Assembly: GCF_001613325.1 (NCBI RefSeq)
Contig: NZ_BDCD01000014.1
Location: 124,001-188,000, forward strand
Origin: Nocardia yamanashiensis NBRC 100130
Lineage (GTDB): Bacteria > Actinomycetota > Actinomycetes > Mycobacteriales > Mycobacteriaceae
DNA length: 64,000 nt
Reading direction: 5' to 3'
Shown: piece by piece, positions 45,843 through 55,702 of the stretch
How positions within the stretch are numbered: position 1 is the first letter of the stretch
Layout of the letters: every line of letters begins with the position of its first letter
Position numbers and translations under genes: made by a program
The notes under the pieces: generated by a model
Told to the model about the DNA's origin: nothing
Seen by the model: only the letters and a program-made list of their open reading frames with translations
Database searches by the model: none

Positions 45843-47021
45843 TCAGACGCCGACAGCGGCGAGTTCGGCTTCGATGGCCGCCTCGAGCCGCTCCCGGACC
45901 TCCGGGACGGTGATCTTCTGCAGGATCTCGAAGAAGAAGCCGCGCACGACCAGGCGCCGCGCCACCTCCTCCGGGATGCCGCGCGAGCGCAGGTAGAACA
46001 GCTGCTCGTCGTCGAAACGACCGGTCGCGGAAGCGTGTCCGGCGCCGACGATCTCGCCGGTCTCGATCTCCAGGTTGGGCACCGAGTCGGCGCGGGCGCC
46101 GTCGGTGAGCACCAGGTTGCGGTTCACCTCGTAGGTGTCGGTGCCTTCGGCCGCGGCGCGGATGAGCACGTCGCCGACCCACACGGTGTGCGCGTCCGGC
46201 TTGTCCGAGGTCGGATCGCCCTGCAGCGCACCCTTGTACTGCACGTTGGACTTGCAGTTGGGCTGCGAGTGATCGACCAGCAGGCGCTGTTCGAAGAACT
46301 GGCCGTCGTCGGCGAAGTACACGCCGAGCAGTTCGGCGTCGCCGCCGGGACCCGCGTAGCGGACGTTGCCGACCAGGCGCACCAGGTCGCCGCCGAGGGT
46401 GACGTTGGTGTGGCGCAGGGTGGCGTCGCGGCCCAGCTTGGCGTGGTGCGCGGTGACGTGCACGGCGTCGTCGGCCCAGTCCTGGACGGCGATGACATTG
46501 AGCGCGGCGCTGTCGCCGAGGATGAATTCGACGTTCTCGCCGTAGGTGCCGCTGCCGCGCTGGTCGACGACCACGGTGGCGCGGGCGAAGTTGCCCAGGC
46601 GGATCTGCAGGTGCCCGTAGGCGGTCTTGCCCTCCCCCGGACCGGTGATGGTCACGGTAACCGGCTCGGCCACTTCGGTTTCCGCGCCGACGGTCACGAT
46701 GGTCGCCTGCTCGAAGCCCGAGTACGCCTGCGCCGCAACGCGATCGGTCGGGGTGCCGCCCTCGCCCAGGCGGGCGTCGGTGCGGTCCACGGTCTCGACC
46801 GTCACACCGGCCGGCGCGACCGCATCGACGGTCGCCTGGCCGTCACGCACGGCGGTGCCGTCGTGCAGGCCGTTGAGCCGCCGCATCGGGGTGAAGCGCC
46901 AGGCTTCATCCCGACCCGACGGGATTTCGAAGGCGTTGACATCGAACGAAGCGAAAACCTCGCCCTTGTTCAACGCCGGGGTGCGAGCCTCGGCGGCCTC
47001 GGCAACGTTCTCCACGGCCAT
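45843..47021 (-). CDS. sufD: SufD scaffold protein
   Basis: About 392 aa. The beta-helix core carries AYGHLQIRLGNFARATVVVD, LLGVYFADDGQFFEQRLLVD, HSQPNCKSNVQYKGALQGD and GEIVGAGHASATGRFDDEQL, with the conserved His and the LFYLRSRGIPEEVARRLVVR end. ATG 47021 overlaps the sufB stop by 1 nt. It forms the SufBC2D complex. Confidence 0.94.
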   Translation of the reverse strand: MAVENVAEAAEARTPALNKGEVFASFDVNAFEIPSGRDEAWRFTPMRRLNGLHDGTAVRDGQATVDAVAPAGVTVETVDRTDARLGEGGTPTDRVAAQAYSGFEQATIVTVGAETEVAEPVTVTITGPGEGKTAYGHLQIRLGNFARATVVVDQRGSGTYGENVEFILGDSAALNVIAVQDWADDAVHVTAHHAKLGRDATLRHTNVTLGGDLVRLVGNVRYAGPGGDAELLGVYFADDGQFFEQRLLVDHSQPNCKSNVQYKGALQGDPTSDKPDAHTVWVGDVLIRAAAEGTDTYEVNRNLVLTDGARADSVPNLEIETGEIVGAGHASATGRFDDEQLFYLRSRGIPEEVARRLVVRGFFFEILQKITVPEVRERLEAAIEAELAAVGV

Positions 47022-48457
47022 CAGCCGACGGCTCCTTCCATCTGCAGTTCGATCAGGCGGTTCAGTTCCAGGGCGTACTCCATCGGGAGCTCCTTGGCGA
47101 TCGGCTCCACGAAGCCGCGCACCACCATCGCCATGGCCTCGTCCTCGGTCAGGCCGCGGGACATGAGGTAGAACAGCTGGTCCTCGGACACCTTCGACAC
47201 GGTGGCCTCGTGACCCATGGTCACGTCGTCCTCGCGGATGTCGACGTAGGGGTAGGTGTCGGAGCGGGAGATGTTGTCCACCAGCAGCGCATCGCACTTC
47301 ACGGTCGACTTCGAGCCGTACGCGCCCTTGTTCACCTGCACCAGGCCGCGGTAGGAGGCCCGGCCGCCGCCGCGCGCCACCGACTTGGAGATGATGTTGG
47401 AGGAGGTGTTCGGCGCCAGGTGCAGCATCTTCGCACCGGTGTCCTGGTGCTGGCCCGCACCGGCGAACGCGATCGAGAGCACCTCGCCCTTGGCGTGCTC
47501 ACCGGTCATCCACACGGCCGGGTACTTCATGGTGACCTTGGAGCCGATATTGCCGTCGACCCATTCCATGGTCGCGCCCGCCTCGGCCTTGGCCCGCTTG
47601 GTGACCAGGTTGTAGACGTTGTTCGACCAGTTCTGAATGGTGGTGTACCGGCAGCGGCCACCCTTCTTCACGATGATCTCCACGACCGCGGAGTGCAGCG
47701 AGTCCGAGCTGTAGATCGGCGCGGTACAACCCTCGACGTAGTGCACGTAGGCGTCCTCGTCGACGATGATCAGCGTCCGCTCGAACTGACCCATGTTCTC
47801 GGTGTTGATGCGGAAGTACGCCTGCAGCGGGATGTCCACGTGCACGCCCGGCGGCACGTAGATGAACGAACCACCCGACCACACAGCCGAATTCAGCGCG
47901 GAGAACTTGTTGTCACCGGACGGGATGACCGAGCCGAAGTACTGCTGGAACAGCTCCGGGTGCTCCTTGAGACCGGTGTCGGTGTCGAGGAAGATGACGC
48001 CCTGCTTCTCCAGGTCCTCGCGGATGGAGTGGTAGACGACCTCGGACTCGTACTGCGCGGCGACACCGGCGACCAGGCGCTGCTTCTCCGCCTCCGGGAT
48101 GCCGAGCTTGTCGTAGGTGTTCTTGATGTCCTCGGGCAGCTCTTCCCAGGAAGCGGCCTGCTTCTCCGAGGAGCGCACGAAGTACTTGATGTTGTCGAAG
48201 TCGATGCCCTCGAGGTTGGAACCCCAGTTCGGCATGGGCTTCTTGTCGAAGATGCGCAGGGCCTTGAGCCGGAAGTCGAGCATCCATTCGGGCTCGCTCT
48301 TCTTGGCCGAGATGTCGCGGACGACCTCCTCGGACAGACCGCGCTTGGCACTGGCACCGGCGACATCCTTGTCGGCCCAGCCGTACCCGTAATTACCCAG
48401 GGAAGCGATGGTCTCTTCCTGGGTCAGCGGCTGCGCCTGGTCGGTGGTCGTCGTCAT
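47021..48457 (-). CDS. sufB: SufB scaffold protein
   Basis: About 478 aa. Cluster-assembly residues lie in [20 protein letters not shown] and [20 protein letters not shown], with [20 protein letters not shown] at the C-terminal end. The ATG has a GGAAGGAG site and overlaps the sufR stop as ATGA. No intein is present, unlike the SufB of Mycobacterium tuberculosis. Confidence 0.95.
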   Translation of the reverse strand: MTTTTDQAQPLTQEETIASLGNYGYGWADKDVAGASAKRGLSEEVVRDISAKKSEPEWMLDFRLKALRIFDKKPMPNWGSNLEGIDFDNIKYFVRSSEKQAASWEELPEDIKNTYDKLGIPEAEKQRLVAGVAAQYESEVVYHSIREDLEKQGVIFLDTDTGLKEHPELFQQYFGSVIPSGDNKFSALNSAVWSGGSFIYVPPGVHVDIPLQAYFRINTENMGQFERTLIIVDEDAYVHYVEGCTAPIYSSDSLHSAVVEIIVKKGGRCRYTTIQNWSNNVYNLVTKRAKAEAGATMEWVDGNIGSKVTMKYPAVWMTGEHAKGEVLSIAFAGAGQHQDTGAKMLHLAPNTSSNIISKSVARGGGRASYRGLVQVNKGAYGSKSTVKCDALLVDNISRSDTYPYVDIREDDVTMGHEATVSKVSEDQLFYLMSRGLTEDEAMAMVVRGFVEPIAKELPMEYALELNRLIELQMEGAVG

Positions 48458-49308
48458 TCGGCACTCCTTCCGGAGTCGTGTGTAGAAGTCGTTGCGGGCT
48501 GGGCAACGGGGTTTTCTGCGGTATTCGGTTCGGCGGTATTCGATTCCGATGCCACGGTGGGCATGGGCAACAGCAGCGGCACGTGCGTGGTGCACGCGCA
48601 GTCGCCATTGGCGATGGTGGCCAGGCGCTGGACGTGCGTCCCGAGAATCTCGCGGAACGCTTCCAGCTCGGCCGCGCACAGCTCCGGAAATTCCTCGGCC
48701 ACATGCGACACCGGGCAGTGATGCTGGCAGATCTGCACGCCCGCACCGACTTTCCGGGTGGAAGCGGCGAACCCGGCATCGGTGAACGCTTCCGCGAGCT
48801 CCTCCGCCTTGGCCTCGGTCGCCTCCGGGGTGTGCCGGCCCAGCCGGTCCACTCCGGCCACGATCGCGCCGACCCGCTTGCGGGCGAATTCGACGATGGC
48901 CTTGTCGCCGCCGATCTCGCGGAGCTGTCGCATGGCGGCACCGGCGAGGTCATCGTAGGCGTGGCTCAATTTGCCCCGGCCGGTAGCCGTCAGCTGGAAC
49001 TGCTTGGCCGGTCGGCCGCGGCCCTTCTGCTGCCACGGGGCCGAGCGGGCGGCACGCGCCTCCCCCGACTCCAGCAGCGCGTCCAGATGCCGTCGCACGC
49101 CCGCCGGACTCAGGCCGAGCCGCTCGCCGATGGCGGTCGCGGTGATCGGTCCTTCCTCCAGCAGTAGTTTGATGACGGCCTCGCGGGTGTGCCCTTCGCC
49201 CGCCGGCGCGGGCACGACAACAGCCCGGGCGCCCTTCCGGCGCCCGGTGCCTGCTTCCGCATTCCGCAAACCCACGGTTTTCACAACACAAGTGTGACGG
49301 AATTCCAT
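48454..49308 (-). CDS. sufR: SufR iron-sulfur-sensing repressor of the suf operon
   Basis: About 284 aa with a winged helix ([40 protein letters not shown]) and C-terminal cluster ligands in [20 protein letters not shown] and [12 protein letters not shown]. It holds a [4Fe-4S] cluster and represses suf when clusters are sufficient. The start is uncertain: ATG 49308 is listed, but a TCACA/TGTGA palindrome at 49281-49297 lies within the first codons, so GTG 49284 or GTG 49274 may be used, possibly with a leaderless message. The C-terminal ~35 residues are a low-complexity Asn/Thr/Pro tail. Confidence 0.9.
   Translation of the reverse strand: MEFRHTCVVKTVGLRNAEAGTGRRKGARAVVVPAPAGEGHTREAVIKLLLEEGPITATAIGERLGLSPAGVRRHLDALLESGEARAARSAPWQQKGRGRPAKQFQLTATGRGKLSHAYDDLAGAAMRQLREIGGDKAIVEFARKRVGAIVAGVDRLGRHTPEATEAKAEELAEAFTDAGFAASTRKVGAGVQICQHHCPVSHVAEEFPELCAAELEAFREILGTHVQRLATIANGDCACTTHVPLLLPMPTVASESNTAEPNTAENPVAQPATTSTHDSGRSAE
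49281..49297. promoter_or_regulatory. Candidate SufR operator 1
   Basis: TCACA-N7-TGTGA (49281-49285 and 49293-49297), with the inner ACACTTGTGT core on the minus strand. It lies at the sufR start. The half-sites are shared with the second palindrome 70 nt away and resemble the ACAC/GTGT repeats reported for mycobacterial SufR. Confidence 0.55.
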
Positions 49309-49367
49309 TCCGCGTTCCAGTAAGGGTTCCCTGACCTATCTCGCGCGACCAGCGGCGATGGGCGCGG

Positions 49368-49383
49368 GTGTGACCTGTCACAC
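49368..49383. promoter_or_regulatory. Candidate SufR operator 2
   Basis: Perfect inverted repeat GTGTGACCTGTCACAC (7-bp arms, 2-nt centre), 46 nt upstream of the divergent NmrA-like gene. It has the same TGTGA/TCACA halves as operator 1 in the opposite order. Confidence 0.5.
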
Positions 49384-49428
49384 TCTCGATCCGGAATTTC
49401 CGCTGCTCACCGCGAGGTTGCGCGGTTG

Positions 49429-50271
49429 GTGAGCAGAATTCTGGTGACCGGTGCGACCGGGAACGTCGGGCGTCGAGTAGCGGAACGGCTCGCCGCCGGA
49501 GGCAGCGTCGTGCGCGCGGTGGTTCGTGATCCGGGGCGGGCGGGGTTGCCGGCCGCGGTGGAGGTCGTGGCCGGAGATCTGGCGGCGCCCGAATCCCTGA
49601 CGACCGCGCTGGCCGATGTCGATACCGTGTTCCTGATCTGGCCGTTCCACTCCTCCGACGGCGCGAAGCAGCTGCTCGAGGTCCTGGCCGGAGCCGTGCG
49701 GCGGGTGGTCTATCTGTCGTCCTCGACGGTGAATGACGCGGGGCCGCAATCGGATCCGATTCCGGAACGGCATGCCGAACTGGAGGGCCTGCTGGAGGCG
49801 TCGGGTCTGGCGTGGACGGTCTTGCGCGCCGACACCATCGCATCCAATGCCCTGGCCTGGGCCGGGCAGATCCGCGAGACCGGGGTGGTGCGCACGACGG
49901 ATGTGGCGCCGACCGCGGTGATCCACGAGGACGATATCGCCGCCGTGGCGGCCCGGGTGCTCGCCGACGACGCGCACACGGGCCGGAAATACGTCCTGAC
50001 CGGCCCCCGCGTGGTCGGTCGCGCCGATCAGGTGCAGGCCATCGCGGCGGCGATCGACCGCCCGCTGCGCTTCGAGCCGCTACCGCTCGACATCGCCCGA
50101 GCGAATATGACCACTGCCGGACTACCTGCGGACCTCATCGAATCCTTGCTGGCGATGGCCGAATTCCGCCCCCGCTCGGACCTGATCACCACCACGGTCG
50201 AGGACCTCACCGGCACGCCCGCCCGCGATATCCGGGATTGGGCGGTCGAACACGCCGCCCGCTTCCGGTAA
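49429..50271 (+). CDS. NmrA-like NAD(P)-binding protein
   Basis: About 280 aa of the atypical SDR/NmrA type. The Rossmann motif is ILVTGATGNVGRRVAERLAA, followed by VVRDPGRAGLPAAVEVVAGD, YLSSSTVNDAG and the GLAWTVLRADTIASNALAWA segment that replaces the SDR catalytic Tyr-Lys pair. Such proteins are NAD(P)H sensors or quinone reductases. The GTG at 49429 (or TTG 49426) follows GAGG. It faces sufR across a region with two palindromes, so it may be under SufR or redox control. Confidence 0.82.
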   Translation: MSRILVTGATGNVGRRVAERLAAGGSVVRAVVRDPGRAGLPAAVEVVAGDLAAPESLTTALADVDTVFLIWPFHSSDGAKQLLEVLAGAVRRVVYLSSSTVNDAGPQSDPIPERHAELEGLLEASGLAWTVLRADTIASNALAWAGQIRETGVVRTTDVAPTAVIHEDDIAAVAARVLADDAHTGRKYVLTGPRVVGRADQVQAIAAAIDRPLRFEPLPLDIARANMTTAGLPADLIESLLAMAEFRPRSDLITTTVEDLTGTPARDIRDWAVEHAARFR

Positions 50272-50296
50272 CCCCGCAGTTGCGCCGGGACGCCGA

Positions 50297-50866
50297 TCAG
50301 CCGTGGAACGGATCGGCGTCCTGCCCCGGCAGCCAGGATCGGCCCGGCTCGGTCCACCCATTGGCCTTGATCATCTTCTTGGCCGCGCGCTGATTACGTC
50401 CGATCAGCCGGTCCAGATACAGATGCCCGAGCAGATGATCGGTCTCGTGCTGCAGGCAGCGCGCCAGATACCCGGTCCCTTCGACCGACACCGGCTCGCC
50501 GTGGACGTCCACCCCGGTCACCTTCGCCCAGTCGGCGCGCCCGGTCGGAAACCACTCCCCCGGCACCGACAGGCAGCCTTCGTCGTTCGTGTCGGGATCC
50601 GGCATGGTCTCCGGAATCTCCGACGTCTCGAGCACCGGATTGACGACATACCCCCGCCGCCGCTCCTTGTCCTGCACCAGGTCGTACACGAACACCGCCC
50701 GCGGATCACCGACCTGATTCGCCGCCAGCCCCGCACCCCGCGCGGCGGTATTGGTTTCGAACAAATCCTCGACGAAAGCCGCGAGCTCGGCGTCGAATTC
50801 GGTGACCGGAACCGCCGGAGTGGACAGTCGGGGATCACCTGCGATCAGAATCGGACGGACAGCCAT
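50297..50866 (-). CDS. def: Peptide deformylase
   Basis: Protein of 189 aa that removes the formyl group from nascent proteins. The three motifs are [28 protein letters not shown] and [16 protein letters not shown], giving the metal ligands Cys and two His and the catalytic Glu. It has a ~25-residue C-terminal extension ([20 protein letters not shown]). Whether it is the only deformylase gene of the genome cannot be known here. Confidence 0.94.
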   Translation of the reverse strand: MAVRPILIAGDPRLSTPAVPVTEFDAELAAFVEDLFETNTAARGAGLAANQVGDPRAVFVYDLVQDKERRRGYVVNPVLETSEIPETMPDPDTNDEGCLSVPGEWFPTGRADWAKVTGVDVHGEPVSVEGTGYLARCLQHETDHLLGHLYLDRLIGRNQRAAKKMIKANGWTEPGRSWLPGQDADPFHG

Positions 50867-50952
50867 TCGACACAGAATAGAGAACGCCCGCGCCGCTCAA
50901 TGCGTGTGGTTGGCTAGGTAGCGGCCGAGGTGGTCCAGGGCCACGCGATACG

Positions 50953-51972
50953 TCAGCGGACGGCGATGAGTTTGAGTGGGGCGTCCAGGAGGGCGTCTAG
51001 GGAATCGGACCAGGGGACGGTGCGGGTGGTGACGGGGGTGGGGTCGAAGCGGCCGGCGGCTACCAGGGCGAGGACTTCGGGGATGACGGGGCGGACGTGG
51101 GCGCGGCCGGTGTGGAAAGTGCAGCAGCGCGAATACATTCCGAGGAGGGGGAGGGAGACGTCCTGGGCTTGGACGCTGACGCTGGTGCACCAGCCGTCGT
51201 TGGCGGTGGCATTGATGGCTGCTACCAGTGCTTTTCGGCCGCCGGCGGCTTCTACGACGATGGGGAATCGGCCTGCTCGGGTGTCGGAGGGGCCTTCCAG
51301 CGCTTCGGCGCCGAGTTGTGCGGCGAGTTTCAGGCGGTCCGGGTCGGTGTCGAGGTAGACGGTGCGGGACGCGCCCAGGGCGACGGCCAGGCCGGCGGCG
51401 TAGAGGCCGATGGACGAGGCGGCGGGGCCGCCGAGAATCAGGACTTCCGCGCCCGGATTATCGGCTAGTTGGGGCGCTACGGCGCGATAGGCGTCGGGGA
51501 TATTGTCGCTGGCGCTGGCGACCGCTACCGGATCCACGCCTGCGGGCACCGGGACCAGCATGGCGTCGGCGTGCGGGATGCGCACCAGATCGGCCCAGAG
51601 ACCGCCCCATTCGAGCCCGCCCATCGCACCCAGGCCGTAGGTGGACATGAACGGGTGCGAGGTGCAGTTTCCGGTGCGGCCGCGCAGGCAGGCGGGGCAG
51701 TCGCCGCAGGAGATCTGGAAGGGGACGACCACGCGATCGCCGGGGACCACCGTGCGGACGTCCGCACCTACCGCGACCACTTCGCCCACGCCCTCGTGGC
51801 CGAACGGGTAGGGGCCTTGCAGGGGGAACCGGCCTTGCAGGACAGCGGGATCGAGGTCGCAGGTGGCGACGGCGATCGGGCGGACCAGGGCCTGGCCGGG
51901 GCCGTCGAGGACCGGTTCGGGACCGTCTTCCCAATGCAGGGCGCCGGGTCCGTCGAGGATGAGTCGCTTCAT
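50953..51972 (-). CDS. Zinc-dependent alcohol dehydrogenase (MDR family)
   Basis: About 339 aa. Catalytic zinc ligands are VATCDLD and FGHEGVGEVVAVGADV; the structural zinc site is the four-Cys lobe SCGDCPACLRGRTGNC. The cofactor-binding fold has VLILGGPAASSIGLYAAGLA and TVYLDTDPDRLKLAAQLGAE (Asp after the second strand, so NAD). ATG 51972 gives the family N-terminus MKRLILDGPGALHWEDG. It is downstream of a TetR gene with 41 nt between, which contains an AGAACGTTCT palindrome. Confidence 0.88.
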   Translation of the reverse strand: MKRLILDGPGALHWEDGPEPVLDGPGQALVRPIAVATCDLDPAVLQGRFPLQGPYPFGHEGVGEVVAVGADVRTVVPGDRVVVPFQISCGDCPACLRGRTGNCTSHPFMSTYGLGAMGGLEWGGLWADLVRIPHADAMLVPVPAGVDPVAVASASDNIPDAYRAVAPQLADNPGAEVLILGGPAASSIGLYAAGLAVALGASRTVYLDTDPDRLKLAAQLGAEALEGPSDTRAGRFPIVVEAAGGRKALVAAINATANDGWCTSVSVQAQDVSLPLLGMYSRCCTFHTGRAHVRPVIPEVLALVAAGRFDPTPVTTRTVPWSDSLDALLDAPLKLIAVR

Positions 51973-51987
51973 GCTTCGAGCGTCGCT

Positions 51988-51997
51988 AGAACGTTCT
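51988..51997. promoter_or_regulatory. Candidate TetR operator in the alcohol dehydrogenase promoter
   Basis: Perfect 10-bp palindrome AGAACGTTCT, 16 nt upstream of the dehydrogenase ATG and between it and the tetR-type gene. TetR-family operators with AGAAC/GTTCT halves are common in actinobacteria; here the centre is compact. Confidence 0.4.
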
Positions 51998-52013
51998 TTC
52001 CAGGCAACCCACC

Positions 52014-52607
52014 CTAGGGTGAATTCACTTCGGCGGCACCGGCTTCCGCGAAGCTCATGCGGATCAGCCGGGCCATGGCGGCCGCGACTATCTGCAATGG
52101 CTCGTCCGAGCGCCGCACCCGGGCCAGAATGGTCGCCCCTTCGTAGGCGGCGACCACCGTGGTCGCCAGTTCGCGCGCCTCCCCCTCCGGTAACCCCATC
52201 TCCCCCAGCAGATTCGTGAATCCCTCCGACATGGCCTCGAACGCCGACACGCAGGCCGCGCGCACCCGGTCCACATCGCTGCCGCCGTCCAGGGCGGGCG
52301 TACCCACCGGACACCCTTCGCTCCAGTCCGATCCGGCCAGTTTGGCGGCCATGAAATCGAACAGCGTTGCGGTGGTGCCGAACACATCCCCCGGCGCCTG
52401 ACTGATCATGCGCCCCACCAGGACTCCGGTCCCGGCCACCGCCGATACCGCGATCTCCTCCTTGCCGCCGGGAAAGTGGTGGTAGATCGACCCGTACGGC
52501 AAACCCGCTGCCTCGCTGAGCTTCTTCAAGCCGAAGCCGTGATAACCGTGCCGAGCCAGCAACCCGGCGGCGGCCACCTCAATTCGACGCTTTGACTCCG
52601 AAACCAT
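52014..52607 (-). CDS. TetR/AcrR-family regulator
   Basis: Protein of 197 aa. The N-terminal helix-turn-helix is VSESKRRIEVAAAGLLARHG, YHGFGLKKLSEAAGLPYGSI, YHHFPGGKEEI. The C-terminal ligand domain (about 60-190) has GCPVGTPALDGGSDVDRVRA, a pattern of the YxaF/LmrA-like TetR group, with a Cys that might sense electrophiles. It is upstream of the alcohol dehydrogenase gene on the same strand and probably regulates it and itself. Confidence 0.88.
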   Translation of the reverse strand: MVSESKRRIEVAAAGLLARHGYHGFGLKKLSEAAGLPYGSIYHHFPGGKEEIAVSAVAGTGVLVGRMISQAPGDVFGTTATLFDFMAAKLAGSDWSEGCPVGTPALDGGSDVDRVRAACVSAFEAMSEGFTNLLGEMGLPEGEARELATTVVAAYEGATILARVRRSDEPLQIVAAAMARLIRMSFAEAGAAEVNSP

Positions 52608-52684
52608 CCATCCAGCGTATGGGCGAGGTCCGACACCGGCAGGGCGAATGAGCTGTGACCTGGGCGGGAGCAGGTTTCAAAGTG

Positions 52685-52701
52685 ATTGCACGCTATGCAA
52701 T
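52685..52701. promoter_or_regulatory. Palindrome upstream of the tetR-type gene
   Basis: ATTGCA-CGCTA-TGCAAT, a perfect 6-bp inverted repeat with a 5-nt centre, 78 nt upstream of the TetR start and 32 nt past the DUF302 stop. Possible autoregulatory operator. Confidence 0.35.
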
Positions 52702-52732
52702 TCCGCAGTGCGTGCCGTGCCGGATGCCGGAC

Positions 52733-53128
52733 TCAGCCCAGCGCCGAGATGGCGGCGCGCAGCCGCGCGGTGGCATCGTCGGCGATGGCGCGCAGGGCCG
52801 GGTCCTCCCCCGCCACCTGCACCATCAGTTCCGGGTTCATGGCTTCGACCAGCACGCCGCCGCCCGAACGATCCGCGCGCACAACCACATTGCACGGTAG
52901 CAGCAGCCCGATCTGCCGGTTCGCCTCCAATGCCGCGTGCGCCAGCGGCGGATTACAGGCTCCGAGAATCAGGTACTCCTCGAGCTCCACCCCGAGTTTG
53001 GCCCGCATGGTGGCGGTCACGTCGATCTCGGTGAGCACGCCGAAACCTTGTTCGGACAGGGCTTTCCGGGTGCGTTCGACGGCATCGGCGAAATCGGTGG
53101 GCAGGGTGGTGGAGAGCGCGAGGGTCAT
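52733..53128 (-). CDS. DUF302-domain protein
   Basis: About 131 aa with the DUF302 fold: DFADAVERTRKALSEQGFGV, LTEIDVTATMRAKLGVELEE, YLILGACNPPLAHAALEANR and QIGLLLPCNVVVRADRSGGG. Two conserved Cys residues (GACNP and LPCNV) are characteristic. The ATG follows AAGGA. It is 23 nt downstream of the CsoR-family gene, a frequent pairing with sulfur- or metal-responsive regulators. The biochemical role is not established. Confidence 0.85.
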   Translation of the reverse strand: MTLALSTTLPTDFADAVERTRKALSEQGFGVLTEIDVTATMRAKLGVELEEYLILGACNPPLAHAALEANRQIGLLLPCNVVVRADRSGGGVLVEAMNPELMVQVAGEDPALRAIADDATARLRAAISALG

Positions 53129-53151
53129 GGATAGGTCCTTCGATCCAGCGC

Positions 53152-53445
<294 letters not shown>

Positions 53446-53456
53446 TCACCTTCGAC

Positions 53457-53474
53457 TATACCCCCGGGGGTATA
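53457..53474. promoter_or_regulatory. CsoR/CstR operator at its own promoter
   Basis: Perfect 18-bp palindrome TATACCCCCGGGGGTATA, 36 nt upstream of the regulator start. The same core recurs three times near 55.7 kb, upstream of the MMPL gene. Confidence 0.8.
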
Positions 53475-53477
53475 TGA

Positions 53478-53514
53478 GGGGGTGTGCCGGGCCCGAGATC
53501 TCCGGCACACCCCC
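53478..53514 (-). terminator. Terminator after the MMPL gene
   Basis: Perfect 13-bp stem GGGGGTGTGCCGG with CCGGCACACCCCC and an 11-nt loop, 7 nt after the MMPL stop. It separates the MMPL transcript from the regulator operon. Confidence 0.75.
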
Positions 53515-53520
53515 CGCTTC

Positions 53521-55689
53521 TCAGTGCGAGAAGCTGATGTCCGGCAGCACTTTCGCCAGCCAGCGCGGCGACCACCACGCGGCGTGTCCGGTCAGGCGCA
53601 ACAGCACCGGCAGCAGCACCAGCCGGACCAGCACGGCATCCAGCAGCACCGCCACACCGAGCACGATGCCCATTTCCTTGGGCGGCAACGGTTCCACGAA
53701 GGCGAAGGTGAAGAACACCGCCACCATGACCGCCGCGGCGGCCGCGATCACCCGCCCGGAATGGGCCAGCCCGTCCACGTGCGCGACGGCCGGATCACCC
53801 GAGCGCTCGTAGTGTTCCTTGGCCGTGGCCAGCAGGAACACCGTGTAGTCCATGGCGATGGCGAAGATCATGGCGAAGAAGAACACGGGCCCCCACCCGT
53901 CCAGGAAGCCCTGCGGGGTGAAGCCGAGCAGGCTCGCCCCGTGCCCGTCCTGGAAGATCAGCTTGGCGACGCCGAACGCGGCGGCGGTGGACAGCAGGCT
54001 CACGCCCGCGCCCAGCAGTGCGATCAGCGGGGCGCGCAGCGCGATCAGCAACAGCAGGAAGCCGAGCACCAGGATGATGCCGACGACCAGCGGCAGGTAA
54101 TCGTTCAATGCCTGTTGCAGGTCGAGGTTCTCGGCCACCGCGCCGCCCACCAGGGCATCGGCGGGCAGGGCCGCGCGCAGGCCGTCGACGAGCGCTCCCA
54201 TGCCGGGATCGGAGGGATCGGCTGCCGGGATGGCTTGCACCAGTACGAAATCGGCGCCGTCGGCAGCCGGCTGCGGCGGCAGGACCGCGGCGATGCCGGG
54301 TTGTGCGGCGGCGATCCGCACGGTCTCGGCGGCGTGCGCACCCGGTGCGACGAGTTGCAGGGTGCCCGGCGCGCCGGGCCCGAATGCCTGTTGCACCAAG
54401 GCGTATCCCTGACGCACGGGCGCGTCCTCGGACACCACCTGGATCGAGGGCATGGCGACCTTCAATCCCAGCGCGGGGACGGCCAGTCCGATCAGCACGA
54501 GCAGCGCGCCGAGTGCGAAGGGCCACGGATGCCGGTGCAGCAGTTCACCCCAGCGGGCGAACAGCGGCGAACGATGCTGCTGCCGAGCGGTATACGGCAG
54601 CGATCCGGCATTGACCCGCCGCCCCAATCGGCCGAGTGCCGCGGGCAGCAGGGTGAGCGTGGCCGCCAGCACGAACGCGACCGCGAACATGATGCCGATC
54701 GCGGTGGTCCGGACCGCCGGCGCGGGCACCACCAGCACCGCCGACAGACTGACCAGCACGGTCAGGCCCGACAGCACAACCGCTTTGCCCGCCGTTCCCA
54801 TGGTCACCGCCACGGCGGTGCGCGGCGTGACGTTCCCGTCCCGCACCGCGTCCCGGAATCGCGAGACGATGAACAGCGCGTAGTCGATGCCGAGGGCGAG
54901 CGCGAACATCATGGCGAAGTTCATGGCCCACAGCGAGATCGGCGTGACCTGGTTCAGCAGGGCCAGCCCGCCCGCCGAAGCGATCAGCCCGGTCAGGGTG
55001 AGCAGAAGGGGCAGCCCCGCCGCCACCAGCGAACCGAACGCCAGCACCATGATGGCCAGCGTCACCGGCCAGGAGAACATCTCCGCCTTGAGCATGGCGT
55101 CGTGGTTGGCCTGGTTGAAGTCGCTCCACAGCGCGGACGCGCCGGTCGGATAGACCTCGACGCCGTCCCCGGACAACCCGGTCAGCCGCGATTTCACGGC
55201 GTCTACGGCGGCCACCATCTCATCGGTGGTGCCGTTCGCGCCCGCGATGAGAATGCCGGTGTGCCCGTCCGGGCTGATGGTCATCCCGGGTTGCGGCGGC
55301 ACCACCGACCCGAATCGCGCGTCGCCGCCGAGGATTCCGGTGATCTCCCCGATCACGGCGCGCACCGGGGCGCTGTCCACGCTCGCACCGGGGGAATGCA
55401 CGACGATCTGCACCGCCGCGGCGGAGTTGCCGCCGAAATGCTGTTGCGCGACCTCGCGGGCCCGGACCGATTCCGACCCGTCGGCCTGCCATCCGGCCCC
55501 GGCCAGCGAGGTCATGGCGGCGGGCGCGGCCATACCGAGCGCGACGGTGAGGACCAGCCACAAGCCGAACACCCAGCGGGAGCGGTCGACCATGAGCGCA
55601 CCGAGACGGCCCAGCGCACCGCCGGGTAGCTGCCCGGTTCCCGAAACGGGTGGGGAGGCATCGGCGATGCCCGTTGCTGTACTTCGCAT
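53521..55689 (-). CDS. MMPL/RND-family transporter
   Basis: About 722 aa, 12 transmembrane helices in two halves with large extracytoplasmic domains (about 60-200 and 390-500). The proton-relay motifs are MFALALGIDYALFIVSRFRD and IFAIAMDYTVFLLATAKEHY, and the GD-type loop is GMTISPDGHTGILIAG. The ATG at 55689 follows AAAGGA; longer starts would run through the operators. It is flanked upstream by three palindromic operators of the CsoR/CstR regulator, so expression should respond to that regulator's signal. Mycobacterial relatives export lipids, siderophores or heme-related compounds. Confidence 0.9.
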   Translation of the reverse strand: MRSTATGIADASPPVSGTGQLPGGALGRLGALMVDRSRWVFGLWLVLTVALGMAAPAAMTSLAGAGWQADGSESVRAREVAQQHFGGNSAAAVQIVVHSPGASVDSAPVRAVIGEITGILGGDARFGSVVPPQPGMTISPDGHTGILIAGANGTTDEMVAAVDAVKSRLTGLSGDGVEVYPTGASALWSDFNQANHDAMLKAEMFSWPVTLAIMVLAFGSLVAAGLPLLLTLTGLIASAGGLALLNQVTPISLWAMNFAMMFALALGIDYALFIVSRFRDAVRDGNVTPRTAVAVTMGTAGKAVVLSGLTVLVSLSAVLVVPAPAVRTTAIGIMFAVAFVLAATLTLLPAALGRLGRRVNAGSLPYTARQQHRSPLFARWGELLHRHPWPFALGALLVLIGLAVPALGLKVAMPSIQVVSEDAPVRQGYALVQQAFGPGAPGTLQLVAPGAHAAETVRIAAAQPGIAAVLPPQPAADGADFVLVQAIPAADPSDPGMGALVDGLRAALPADALVGGAVAENLDLQQALNDYLPLVVGIILVLGFLLLLIALRAPLIALLGAGVSLLSTAAAFGVAKLIFQDGHGASLLGFTPQGFLDGWGPVFFFAMIFAIAMDYTVFLLATAKEHYERSGDPAVAHVDGLAHSGRVIAAAAAVMVAVFFTFAFVEPLPPKEMGIVLGVAVLLDAVLVRLVLLPVLLRLTGHAAWWSPRWLAKVLPDISFSH

Positions 55690-55702
55690 CCGAGTTCCTT
55701 TC

